Origin: Myxococcales bacterium
Lineage (GTDB): Bacteria; Myxococcota; Bradymonadia; REDH01
Assembly: GCA_018970625.1 (NCBI GenBank)
Contig: JAGWVZ010000289.1
Coordinates: 1-5,145, forward strand
Direction: 5' to 3'
Length of the DNA: 5,145 nucleotides
Shown: piece by piece, positions 1 to 5,145 of the stretch
How the letters are laid out: the number at the start of each line of letters is the position of its first letter
Numbering within the stretch: position 1 is the stretch's first letter
The notes under the pieces: generated by a model
Database searches by the model: none
What the model was told of the DNA's origin: nothing
The model's input: only the letters and a program-made list of their open reading frames with translations
Program-made: the position numbers and the translations under genes

Positions 1-76
1 CGACGCGCTCTGTCCAGGACTCAGGAAGGGAGTGCAGCTTCATTCCGGGGTTCCGTCGGCATGGTATCGTGGCGAA

Positions 77-2818
77 TCAGGGCGTGACCGTGAGCACACC
101 CATATCGGAGGTCTGAAAACCGTTCGATGAGCCCGCTCCACGGTCGCAATATACCCATGTAACGCCGCCGTCACCCGAGAATCGATACGCGTAGCTGAAT
201 GTCCCTGCCTCGGCGGGACTGCGCAGTCCGGCCTGGTACTCATCGTTGTTAGGCTGCCCTGCAGTGGCGGCGTTCCAGCCCGGGTTGGGCACGGCCAGCG
301 ACCATGCCCACGTCACTTCGTCTGGCACCGAACCGGCGGGGCCGTAGCCGACCTGACCCACCAGGGCAGGGCTGGGGTCGACACCGTTGGTGCGTGTGGT
401 GAGACCGTTGGCGAACACAATGCCATACACGGTGTTGAGCGTGTTGGGCGCCACATTCAGGGTCTCGGGAAACTGTAGTTTGCAGTAGCCGACAGGATAC
501 TCCCGCTGCACGCACGCGCCGGCGTCGCAGAACGCGTCGGACAGCGAGCAGTCCACCTCGTCGTAGAGGTATTCGCAGGTGTTCCCCTCGTTGCAGATCA
601 CTGAAGCCACGTCGGTTGTGGCCAGCGCTCCAGTACAGAACGGCGTAAACGGTCTCGCGAGGCAGTCATCGACAGTCAGGCAACCGTTGGCACCCAGCGT
701 CACCACCATTTGTCCGGCGTCTGCCGGCGCGTAGCCGTTCTCGGCTCCATCCTGTCCTGCTCCGCGGTTGCGATCGCAGTAGGTCCAGGTGGCGCCTGCG
801 TCTCCCGAGAAGCGGAAGGCGAGGTCGTATGTGATTTGGTCGAGCGGGGCGGCAAAAGTGGCAAAATACTCGTCGTTGTTGGGTTCACCAAAGGTAGTCC
901 CGTTCCACGCGTCGTTGGGTTGCGCGTCGACCCATTCCCACGAGGCATCCGTGGCGGGATTGGTCCCATCAGGGCCATAGCCAACGGCGGCCACCACGCG
1001 CGGCGCCGCATCGAGCGTAACCGTCAGGTTGGTCAGTCCACTGCTGAAATAGCGGCCAAAGACGGTGATGGATTCGCCCGGTATGGCCTCAAAGTCCACC
1101 GGGAACTGCAACCTGCACCAGTCGATCGTGACGTCTTCGGGCGGAAGCGGTGCGCGACAGCCAGCCACCCCGCCGGCGGCGAAGCACTCCTGCCCGGTCT
1201 GCTCGCAATCCACGCGCTCGTTCTCGATGTAGTTGCATACCACGTCGGATCCTGCCGCCAGCGAACAGGTTCCGGTGGTTTGCCACGTCACCACCTGATT
1301 GCCTTCACAGCTCGGCGCCGGCGGCAAGCTGCACGGGTTCGGTTCGCAGGGGTTCACACATACTCCGCCATCGCAGACGAGCCCGTCGAGTGCGCAGTCG
1401 GTCACCGTGGGCGCGTAGGTGCACGCGGCCACGATGCCGTCTGCCGAGCAGCTGCCGAGGGGACCGTACGTGGTCTGCAGGTTGCCTTCGCAGCTTGCAG
1501 CCGGTGGTGCCGTACAGGGGTTGGGCTCGCAGGGCGTGACGATGTTCAGGCGGGCCGCGTTGGCGACCTGATAGCCGTTTTCGGCACCATCGGCGCCGGG
1601 ACCCAGGTTGCGATCGCAGTAGAGCCAGACGAGCCCATCATTCCGCGAGACACGGAAGGCCATATCGCGAAGGCCCGCGCTTTCGGGTGCGACCACTGTC
1701 GCCTGATACTCGTCGTTGCCGGGTTCTGCGCTGTCGCGCCAGGCCACGTTGGCCGATGCTGCGCTCCACTGCCAGCTGTCGAGCGACGGCTGTGTACCCG
1801 TGGGTCCATACCCGAATTCGACCCGCAGCTCGGGAGCGACATCGGTGGCCGCTGTCCGGTTCGTCAGGCCAGCCTCGAAGACGCGCACAAAAGCGGTCGT
1901 CGTCATGCCCGGCGCGAGCGTGATATCGGAAGGAAACTGGAACCGGCACCAGTCCACCTCGGTGTCGGGTACCACACACGACAGGTTGGGTTCGCCCGGC
2001 GTGCCCGAGTCGCCGCTGCCATACGTCGTGGTCGCAGCGCACCAGCTATCAAAGGAGCGCTCGGCCGGTGTACCAATGACCGCGGGGTCGACAGCCGCCG
2101 AGGCACATTCGGCGTCGGGGAGCGTCGCTGAGGTCCAGGTGGTCGAAAGAAGCTCTGATTCACCATCCAGAAGCGTTATTTCTCCCCCATCTGGCGAAAA
2201 ATCGAGCCCTGAATAGACCAGGTCAGGCGTGATGCCGCCGTTGATCGCAGGGTCGTCACTGGCAGCCACGACATACCAGCCGCCCGCCGCGACGGGGGGC
2301 GCATCACTGATCAGGAAGCTGCCACCGGCACCATCTCGAAGGGTGAGTCCGTTGAGGCTGACGTCAACGTCGCCCGGATTGTGCAGCTCAAACCACTGCC
2401 CTGCACCCGGCGTGCTCTCGCAGGGAGCGAGCATGAGCTCCGTGATGACCACACCCAATGACCGCGGACCTGTGTCCGTTGCCGCATCTTCGGGTGCGGC
2501 GGTGTCGGCTTCGACGTCCGTGCTGGTATCGGCCTCCGCGTCCGGCTCCACATCGACGTCCTGCAGGACAGCATCACCGGCATCGGTCGCGTCCTGCTCG
2601 CTGACATCAGGCGCGTCATCCGTTGGGACTACATCCGCCACAGGTCCGGAATCGCCGGTGGAGTTTGCATCGAACAAGGGGACGTCAGTCGCCCCATCAG
2701 CGCGGACGTCAAACGCGGCATCGACCCCGGGACGCACCGCTTCACTGTTGTCTCCGCAGCCGGCCAGCGCGACCAGCGCACAGACAATCGCCAGAGAACC
2801 GTATTTTGACGACTCCAT
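77..2818 (-). CDS. Large surface lipoprotein: lamin-tail domain plus alternating repeat and eight-cysteine modules
   Basis: A 913-residue predicted lipoprotein of unknown function. Residues 1-20 form a signal peptide with a hydrophobic core, and LAGC (18-21) is a lipobox, so Cys21 should be lipidated and the protein anchored in a membrane. Residues 22-118 are an acidic, disordered-looking linker. Residues ~121-280 resemble a lamin-tail domain: VVITELM near 123, WFELHNPGD near 142, and a closing SGTPGEPN near 271. Then come R1 (287-429), E1 (430-487), E2 (491-554), R2 (564-708), E3 (713-769) and R3 (775-913). The R modules share WC-x-[LF]QFP, GYGP, NDEY and YCDR motifs; the E modules carry eight cysteines each. 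The ATG at 2818 is chosen because GGAG lies 5 bases upstream and the signal peptide starts there; an in-frame TTG at 2923 would add 35 non-signal-like residues. No catalytic motif is visible. An adhesive, binding or structural role outside the cytoplasm is inference; the reading frame is secure. Confidence 0.93.
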   Translation of the reverse strand: MESSKYGSLAIVCALVALAGCGDNSEAVRPGVDAAFDVRADGATDVPLFDANSTGDSGPVADVVPTDDAPDVSEQDATDAGDAVLQDVDVEPDAEADTSTDVEADTAAPEDAATDTGPRSLGVVITELMLAPCESTPGAGQWFELHNPGDVDVSLNGLTLRDGAGGSFLISDAPPVAAGGWYVVAASDDPAINGGITPDLVYSGLDFSPDGGEITLLDGESELLSTTWTSATLPDAECASAAVDPAVIGTPAERSFDSWCAATTTYGSGDSGTPGEPNLSCVVPDTEVDWCRFQFPSDITLAPGMTTTAFVRVFEAGLTNRTAATDVAPELRVEFGYGPTGTQPSLDSWQWSAASANVAWRDSAEPGNDEYQATVVAPESAGLRDMAFRVSRNDGLVWLYCDRNLGPGADGAENGYQVANAARLNIVTPCEPNPCTAPPAASCEGNLQTTYGPLGSCSADGIVAACTYAPTVTDCALDGLVCDGGVCVNPCEPNPCSLPPAPSCEGNQVVTWQTTGTCSLAAGSDVVCNYIENERVDCEQTGQECFAAGGVAGCRAPLPPEDVTIDWCRLQFPVDFEAIPGESITVFGRYFSSGLTNLTVTLDAAPRVVAAVGYGPDGTNPATDASWEWVDAQPNDAWNGTTFGEPNNDEYFATFAAPLDQITYDLAFRFSGDAGATWTYCDRNRGAGQDGAENGYAPADAGQMVVTLGANGCLTVDDCLARPFTPFCTGALATTDVASVICNEGNTCEYLYDEVDCSLSDAFCDAGACVQREYPVGYCKLQFPETLNVAPNTLNTVYGIVFANGLTTRTNGVDPSPALVGQVGYGPAGSVPDEVTWAWSLAVPNPGWNAATAGQPNNDEYQAGLRSPAEAGTFSYAYRFSGDGGVTWVYCDRGAGSSNGFQTSDMGVLTVTP
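80..496 (-). repeat. Module R3 of the lipoprotein (residues 775-913), C-terminal
   Basis: Third and last copy, with YCKLQFP at 778-784, GYGPAG near 824, QPNNDEY near 855, YRFSGDGG at 878-885 and TWVYCDRG at 887-894. It ends at the stop codon with LTVTP, the same strand-like ending seen in R1 (NIVTP). It has a shorter loop after YCDR than R1 and R2. The protein therefore ends exactly at a module boundary, which argues that the C-terminus is complete. Confidence 0.85.
512..682 (-). repeat. Eight-cysteine module E3 of the lipoprotein
   Basis: Residues 713-769. The cysteine gaps 5,8,13,5,8,6,4 match the E1/E2 pattern closely, including the invariant 13-residue gap and the 6-residue gap. The CEPNPC opening and the SCEGN motif are lost (it opens CLTVDDC), so this is a diverged member of the same module type between R2 and R3. 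Confidence 0.7.
695..1129 (-). repeat. Module R2 of the lipoprotein (residues 564-708)
   Basis: Second copy of the repeat, with WCRLQFP at 567-573, GYGPDG near 613, EPNNDEY near 645, RFSGD near 669, TWTYCDRN at 677-684 and GAENGY near 691. It shares the longer YCDRN-to-ENGY loop with R1, which R3 lacks, so R1 and R2 look like closer relatives of each other in that part. Confidence 0.85.
1157..1531 (-). repeat. Tandem eight-cysteine modules E1 and E2
   Basis: Two adjacent modules at residues 430-487 and 491-554, both opening CEPNPC and sharing PP and SCEGN. Gaps between successive cysteines are 4,7,13,8,8,6,4 in E1 and 4,7,13,9,9,6,8 in E2. Eight cysteines each suggest four disulfides per module, which fits export from the cytoplasm. 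Their close likeness suggests a tandem duplication more recent than the split from E3. Confidence 0.8.
1532..1960 (-). repeat. Module R1 of the lipoprotein (residues 287-429)
   Basis: First copy of the ~140-residue repeat. It has WCRFQFP at 290-296, GYGPTG near 336, GNDEY near 367, WLYCDRN at 398-404 and an ENGY near 413. Cys291 and Cys401 match the two cysteines found in R2 and R3, suggesting a conserved disulfide. The motif RVSRNDG replaces the RFSGD of the other two copies. Confidence 0.85.
2465..2755 (-). other. Acidic low-complexity linker of the lipoprotein
   Basis: Codons for residues 22-118, directly after the lipidated cysteine. By my count this stretch has 22 Asp and 6 Glu, only two Arg (29 and 39) and no Lys, with Ala, Thr and Val filling most other positions. 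It has no cysteine and no predicted fold. It most likely acts as a flexible, negatively charged spacer that holds the folded domains away from the membrane. The boundaries are approximate; the spacer role is inference. Confidence 0.8.
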
Positions 2819-2821
2819 ATT

Positions 2822-2827
2822 CTCTCC
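2822..2827 (-). promoter_or_regulatory. Ribosome binding site of the lipoprotein gene
   Basis: On the minus strand the bases before the ATG read GGAGAGAATATG, giving GGAG 5 bases from the start codon. This is the only strong Shine-Dalgarno match among the three genes and it settles the start at 2818 over the in-frame TTG at 2923. Confidence 0.75.
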
Positions 2828-2852
2828 AGAATGACCTGAAACGAGGGGGTAT

Positions 2853-2872
2853 CCGGCCTGTCGGCAGGGCGG
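2853..2872 (-). other. GC-rich hairpin in the lipoprotein gene leader
   Basis: Minus-strand arms CCGCCCTG and CAGGCCGG pair as CCTG/CAGG plus CCG/CGG with one C-C mismatch around a CCGA tetraloop. It lies about 35 bases before the start codon, inside the leader predicted from the promoter at 2895-2923. There is no T-run after it, so it is not a typical terminator. It might affect mRNA stability or translation; that is inference. Confidence 0.35.
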
Positions 2873-2894
2873 TGGCCGTATCTCACCGGGCAGG

Positions 2895-2923
2895 ATTGTC
2901 GTGGCGGGTCCTTTGCACGTCAA
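2895..2923 (-). promoter_or_regulatory. Candidate sigma-70-type promoter for the lipoprotein gene
   Basis: Minus strand reads TTGACG (2923-2918), a 17-base spacer, then GACAAT (2900-2895). These match the consensus at 5 of 6 and 4 of 6 positions with ideal spacing. Transcription would start near 2888, giving a leader of about 70 bases. It sits wholly in the gap after the Rieske gene, so the lipoprotein could be expressed on its own. Confidence 0.5.
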
Positions 2924-2961
2924 GGGGGGATACGCCGGTCAGTCGCCGCTGCAAATAAGGC

Positions 2962-4029
2962 TTACGCGCCTTCCAACGGGCTCGTGATGTGGGCCTGATC
3001 GGGTTCAGGACGAGCGCCGTAGAACTGCCGGGCCCAGCGTCGATAGCGCATGATCGGGCCATCTCCGGTAGCAAGCACCGGAGGGTGCACGTAACGCTTG
3101 TTTTGCCAGACGGCAAAGTCCTGCATCACGTCCGCGCTGAAACCCGCGAAAGCCGCGCGGGCGATCAGGTGATTCACCGCCAGCCGCGGCAGCATCTTCA
3201 GCGCCGGATGAATCTGGTGCGGTGCGCCATGCTCTTCCATGGTGAGCCCGATGGTCAGCGTCGATTGTTCCTCGTCGATGGGAGTCACCTGTACGAAGTG
3301 ACGCGTATGGATGCCTGTCTCGGGAATGTGAACATCGACCCACGAGTAGCCCAACCCCCACACGTGGACCTCGAACTCGGCCCGAATCAGCGATGAGCGA
3401 CCAATAAAGCCGGCCGAGCGGCTCATGGCGTATCTGGCGTTCAGGTACGGACCATCGACCCGCAGCTCGCTGAGCATCTCCACGTTTTTGTACCCATGCA
3501 CGACCGTCAGGTGCCCCAGGTCGACCGAATTCTCGGTGGTCTCCTGCGGGTGTGCCCTGAGTTGCCAGGTCCTCGACAGCATTGGCAGAAAGTGGCCATC
3601 CTCCGGCAAAGTCGGAACCTGCCAGTCGGGCTCACGACCGTCGCTCGCGTGCCAGACCAGTATAAAGCCGTTGCGTTCCACCGAGGGCCACACGAACAGG
3701 CGGGCGTCGGACGGAGGACGGCTGCCATAGCCCGTCTTCTGACAAACGCCGGCACGATCAAACTCAAAACCGTGGAACGGACACCGCAGGTGTTCACCCT
3801 CGACCGTGCCCCCGTGAGCAAAGTGAGCGCCCATATGAGGACAATAGGCATCGACCACGGACACGCGGCCACTCTGTGAACGGTACACCACGATCTCGTG
3901 CCCGAAGAACGTTCGGGTGACCAGCTGACCTGCTGCCAGCCGGGCTGACGGTCCGACAGAAAACCACCCGTCCGGCAAGCCGAGTCGATGGGGCACCGAG
4001 GGACGTAGTCGGCTGGCTCGCTCGTTCAT
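2962..4029 (-). CDS. Rieske [2Fe-2S] non-haem iron oxygenase, KshA/Neverland-like
   Basis: A 355-residue oxygenase catalytic subunit. The N-terminal Rieske domain (about 20-125) holds CPH at 63-65 and CPFH at 83-86, so Cys63, His65, Cys83 and His86 should bind the 2Fe-2S cluster (CxH-x17-CxxH). The catalytic domain has ENSVDLGH at 166-173 and His178, giving the NxxDxxHxxxxH pattern for the mononuclear iron (His173, His178, relay Asp170). Asp304 in MQDFAVWQNK is the likely carboxylate ligand. The tail (DGPIMRYRRWARQFYG, 323-338) resembles 3-ketosteroid 9-alpha-hydroxylase KshA. Members of this broad group hydroxylate or desaturate steroids and other hydrophobic compounds using electrons from a separate reductase or ferredoxin, and none is encoded here. 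The length is normal for the family and no key residue is missing. The ATG at 4029 has only a weak GAG 5 bases upstream. The substrate cannot be told from sequence alone; a sterol is possible but unproven. Confidence 0.92.
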   Translation of the reverse strand: MNERASRLRPSVPHRLGLPDGWFSVGPSARLAAGQLVTRTFFGHEIVVYRSQSGRVSVVDAYCPHMGAHFAHGGTVEGEHLRCPFHGFEFDRAGVCQKTGYGSRPPSDARLFVWPSVERNGFILVWHASDGREPDWQVPTLPEDGHFLPMLSRTWQLRAHPQETTENSVDLGHLTVVHGYKNVEMLSELRVDGPYLNARYAMSRSAGFIGRSSLIRAEFEVHVWGLGYSWVDVHIPETGIHTRHFVQVTPIDEEQSTLTIGLTMEEHGAPHQIHPALKMLPRLAVNHLIARAAFAGFSADVMQDFAVWQNKRYVHPPVLATGDGPIMRYRRWARQFYGARPEPDQAHITSPLEGA

Positions 4030-4068
4030 ACGGACTCAACTGGCCTTTGTCGGCGCGTGTGTGGCGGA

Positions 4069-4097
4069 ATGCAACGCACCATGTCGCAGTGTGTCAA
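4069..4097 (-). promoter_or_regulatory. Possible promoter for the Rieske oxygenase gene
   Basis: Minus strand reads TTGACA (4097-4092), a perfect -35, then 17 bases and TTGCAT (4074-4069), a weak -10 with 3 of 6 consensus bases. A second TTGACT lies ten bases upstream at 4107-4102. It falls in the gap between apaH and the oxygenase, giving a leader of roughly 30 bases. The poor -10 keeps confidence low. Confidence 0.33.
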
Positions 4098-4125
4098 ACG
4101 AAGTCAACGACATCGCGACACTGCG
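4085..4125. repeat. 8-bp inverted repeat in the apaH-oxygenase gap
   Basis: CGCAGTGT at 4085-4092 and its perfect complement ACACTGCG at 4118-4125, separated by 25 bases that contain both TTGAC sequences. The left arm overlaps the spacer of the possible promoter. It could be an operator or a loose RNA hairpin after apaH; there is no T-run to make it an intrinsic terminator. A second overlapping pairing exists between ATGTCG (4081-4086) and CGACAT (4108-4113). Confidence 0.4.
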
Positions 4126-4140
4126 CCGCGGGTATGGCGC

Positions 4141-4956
4141 TCAACGGTCACCGTGATGGGTGGGTACCTGAAACAACTCGCCGTCGTCGATCCGCATCAT
4201 CGTCAGCGACTGCCCCCACGCACAGCCGCTGTCCAACGATTGCCAGCCGGGGCCTGACTCGACGCCGAGAGCCGCCCAGTGACCAAAGAAGAGCAACGGA
4301 TCACCGGGTGCAGGTCGGCGTACGTCGCACCATGCCTGCAGGTCATCTGGCATGTCAGCCCGGGAAGACTTGAAGTCGTGGTTCAGTTGTTGCGACGCTC
4401 GCTGCAGCGCGCGCATTCGGGTCAGCACGGTTACGCTGGTACAGAGGTCGTCGTCGCCAGGTGCTTCGTTCGCGGGACAGGTGCCTCGCTCACGCACGAT
4501 CCAGTGCAGAAAATCGGTAGGGTCGTCGCGCATCAACTCTCCCTGCACAGCGGCCGAGCGTTCCGCCGCCCTGTCCAGCGACCAGCCGGGCCACACGCCG
4601 GCGTGGACCATGGCGGCGCTCCCTGAGCGACAAAACAGCGGCTGATGACGCAACCAGTCGATGAGAGAGCGCCGGTCGGGGTGGCGCAACACGTCGTCGA
4701 TGGTGTCCTTGCGTTTGAGCTGCGTGACGCCAAAGTGTAGCGACAGCAGATGCAGGTCGTGATTGCCCAGCACCACGTGGGCGCAGTCGCCAAGTCCTTG
4801 AACGAACTGTAGAACTTCGACGTTCCGTGGGCCACGGTTGACCAGGTCTCCGACAAACCAGAGCCGGTCAGAACCCGGAGACACGCGGGCCGACTCAAGC
4901 AACTGCCGCAGGGTAGCGCTGCAGCCATGGACGTCGCCGATGACGTAAGTGGCCAT
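4141..4956 (-). CDS. apaH: Bis(5'-nucleosyl)-tetraphosphatase, symmetrical (diadenosine tetraphosphatase)
   Basis: A cytosolic metallophosphoesterase that splits diadenosine tetraphosphate (Ap4A) into two ADP (EC 3.6.1.41). In E. coli the same enzyme also removes Np4 caps from RNA. The 271 residues match the family end to end (E. coli ApaH is about 280). Metal-site motifs are GDVHG at 7-11, GDLVNRG at 36-42 and GNHDLHLL at 64-71, with His118 in the VHAG motif (117-120) and His226 in FGHWA (224-228). The ApaH-specific TRMR (179-182) and LDSGCAWG (241-248) are also present, which separates it from other calcineurin-like phosphatases. The start at 4956 is secure because MATYVIGDVHG is nearly identical to the E. 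coli N-terminus, although no Shine-Dalgarno sequence precedes it. The common partner apaG and the rsmA gene are not in the window. No truncation or odd residue was seen. Confidence 0.97.
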   Translation of the reverse strand: MATYVIGDVHGCSATLRQLLESARVSPGSDRLWFVGDLVNRGPRNVEVLQFVQGLGDCAHVVLGNHDLHLLSLHFGVTQLKRKDTIDDVLRHPDRRSLIDWLRHQPLFCRSGSAAMVHAGVWPGWSLDRAAERSAAVQGELMRDDPTDFLHWIVRERGTCPANEAPGDDDLCTSVTVLTRMRALQRASQQLNHDFKSSRADMPDDLQAWCDVRRPAPGDPLLFFGHWAALGVESGPGWQSLDSGCAWGQSLTMMRIDDGELFQVPTHHGDR

Positions 4957-4966
4957 GTCGAACTAC

Positions 4967-4999
4967 GGGAATGCGGGTCAAATCAGGGGGTTCAGGGGG
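4967..4999 (+). other. G-run tract upstream of apaH (possible G-quadruplex)
   Basis: Four G-runs on the plus strand: GGG at 4967, GGG at 4975, GGGGG at 4986 and GGGGG at 4995, with loops of 5, 8 and 4 bases. Two of the runs are in a direct repeat of TCAGGGGG. This is the strand complementary to the apaH message, whose leader is therefore C-rich and free of a ribosome site. The 8-base loop exceeds the usual strict limit, so folding is uncertain. Confidence 0.3.
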
Positions 5000-5070
5000 C
5001 GGCTGCATGTCGTGTGGGCGTCGGCATGTGTGAATGTGCACTCGACTCTGGAACATGGCACCGGCAGGCG

Positions 5071-5145
5071 TTACTCTGCGTGGGCTGCGTAGAACAATCG
5101 ATCCTCACCGACAAGGTGTGGTTTCCGGACATCAGGTGTGAGCAT
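5071..5145 (-). CDS. Possible C-terminal end of an upstream gene (partial)
   Basis: From the right edge the minus strand is open for 24 codons and then stops at TAA (5073-5071). The peptide ends DRLFYAAHAE and is not recognised. An ATG happens to fall at the very edge (5145-5143), but a frame entering from outside the window is as likely. If real, it would end 114 bases before the apaH start on the same strand. Codon third positions show no strong GC bias, and the plus strand is also open here from an ATG at 5026 to the edge, so coding status is unproven. Confidence 0.25.
   Translation of the reverse strand: MLTPDVRKPHLVGEDRLFYAAHAE

Noticed and set aside
1..76. Terminator or gene downstream of the lipoprotein
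   Set aside because: No stable stem followed by T-rich sequence and no convincing reading frame was found in this short stretch.
710..2131. Long plus-strand open frame of 473 codons opposite the lipoprotein gene
   Set aside because: It lies wholly antisense to a gene with clear repeats, signal peptide and ribosome site. Its translation is rich in Arg, Gly and His with no recognisable domain, as expected for a shadow frame in GC-rich DNA.
2229..2834. Plus-strand 201-codon Ser/Ala/Thr-rich open frame
   Set aside because: It is the complement of the Asp/Ala/Thr/Val linker and lamin-tail codons; its low-complexity Ser-rich composition is a direct mirror of that repeat-like DNA.
2819..2923. Upstream in-frame TTG start adding 35 residues to the lipoprotein
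   Set aside because: It would bury the signal peptide behind a polar extension, has no better ribosome site, and its TTG coincides with the candidate -35 element.
4123..4140. GCGCC/GGCGC hairpin just after the apaH stop as a terminator
   Set aside because: The stem is only 5 bp with an 8-base loop and no T-run follows on the minus strand.
1..5145. CRISPR array, tRNA, rRNA, insertion sequence or defence system
   Set aside because: No regularly spaced short repeats, cloverleaf sequence, transposase or terminal inverted repeats, and no nuclease, helicase or toxin-like gene was seen.

Overview
The window reads as ordinary chromosomal DNA from a GC-rich Gram-negative bacterium, most likely a myxobacterium-like lineage (Myxococcota or Bradymonadia). 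The best clue is a large lipoprotein with a long Asp/Ala/Thr/Val linker directly after its lipobox, followed by a lamin-tail domain and cysteine-rich modules. That style is familiar from the surface lipoproteins of those groups. The assignment is inference from protein style, not from a marker gene.

All three confident genes are on the minus strand, so the window is read from right to left. From 5145 to 4957 there is a short region that may hold the last 24 codons of an upstream gene and then an untranslated C-rich leader. At 4956-4141 lies apaH, the diadenosine tetraphosphate hydrolase, with all family motifs. A 111-base gap follows, with a possible promoter and an 8-bp inverted repeat. At 4029-2962 is a Rieske-type non-haem iron oxygenase resembling the catalytic subunit of 3-ketosteroid 9-alpha-hydroxylase and the Neverland/DAF-36 group; its substrate is unknown. 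A 143-base gap follows, with a better promoter candidate, a leader hairpin and a clear Shine-Dalgarno site. At 2818-77 is a 913-residue secreted lipoprotein. The last 76 bases (1-76) hold no gene or convincing terminator that I can see.

Nothing shows that the three genes act together. apaH is a housekeeping nucleotide-stress enzyme, the Rieske protein is a metabolic oxygenase that needs electron-transfer partners not present here, and the lipoprotein is probably displayed on the cell surface. The gaps and separate promoter candidates argue for at least two transcription units. No CRISPR array, tRNA, rRNA, insertion sequence, phage gene or defence system was seen.

The most unusual content is the lipoprotein. 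Three copies of a ~140-residue module that I cannot name alternate with three eight-cysteine modules, in the order R1-E1-E2-R2-E3-R3.
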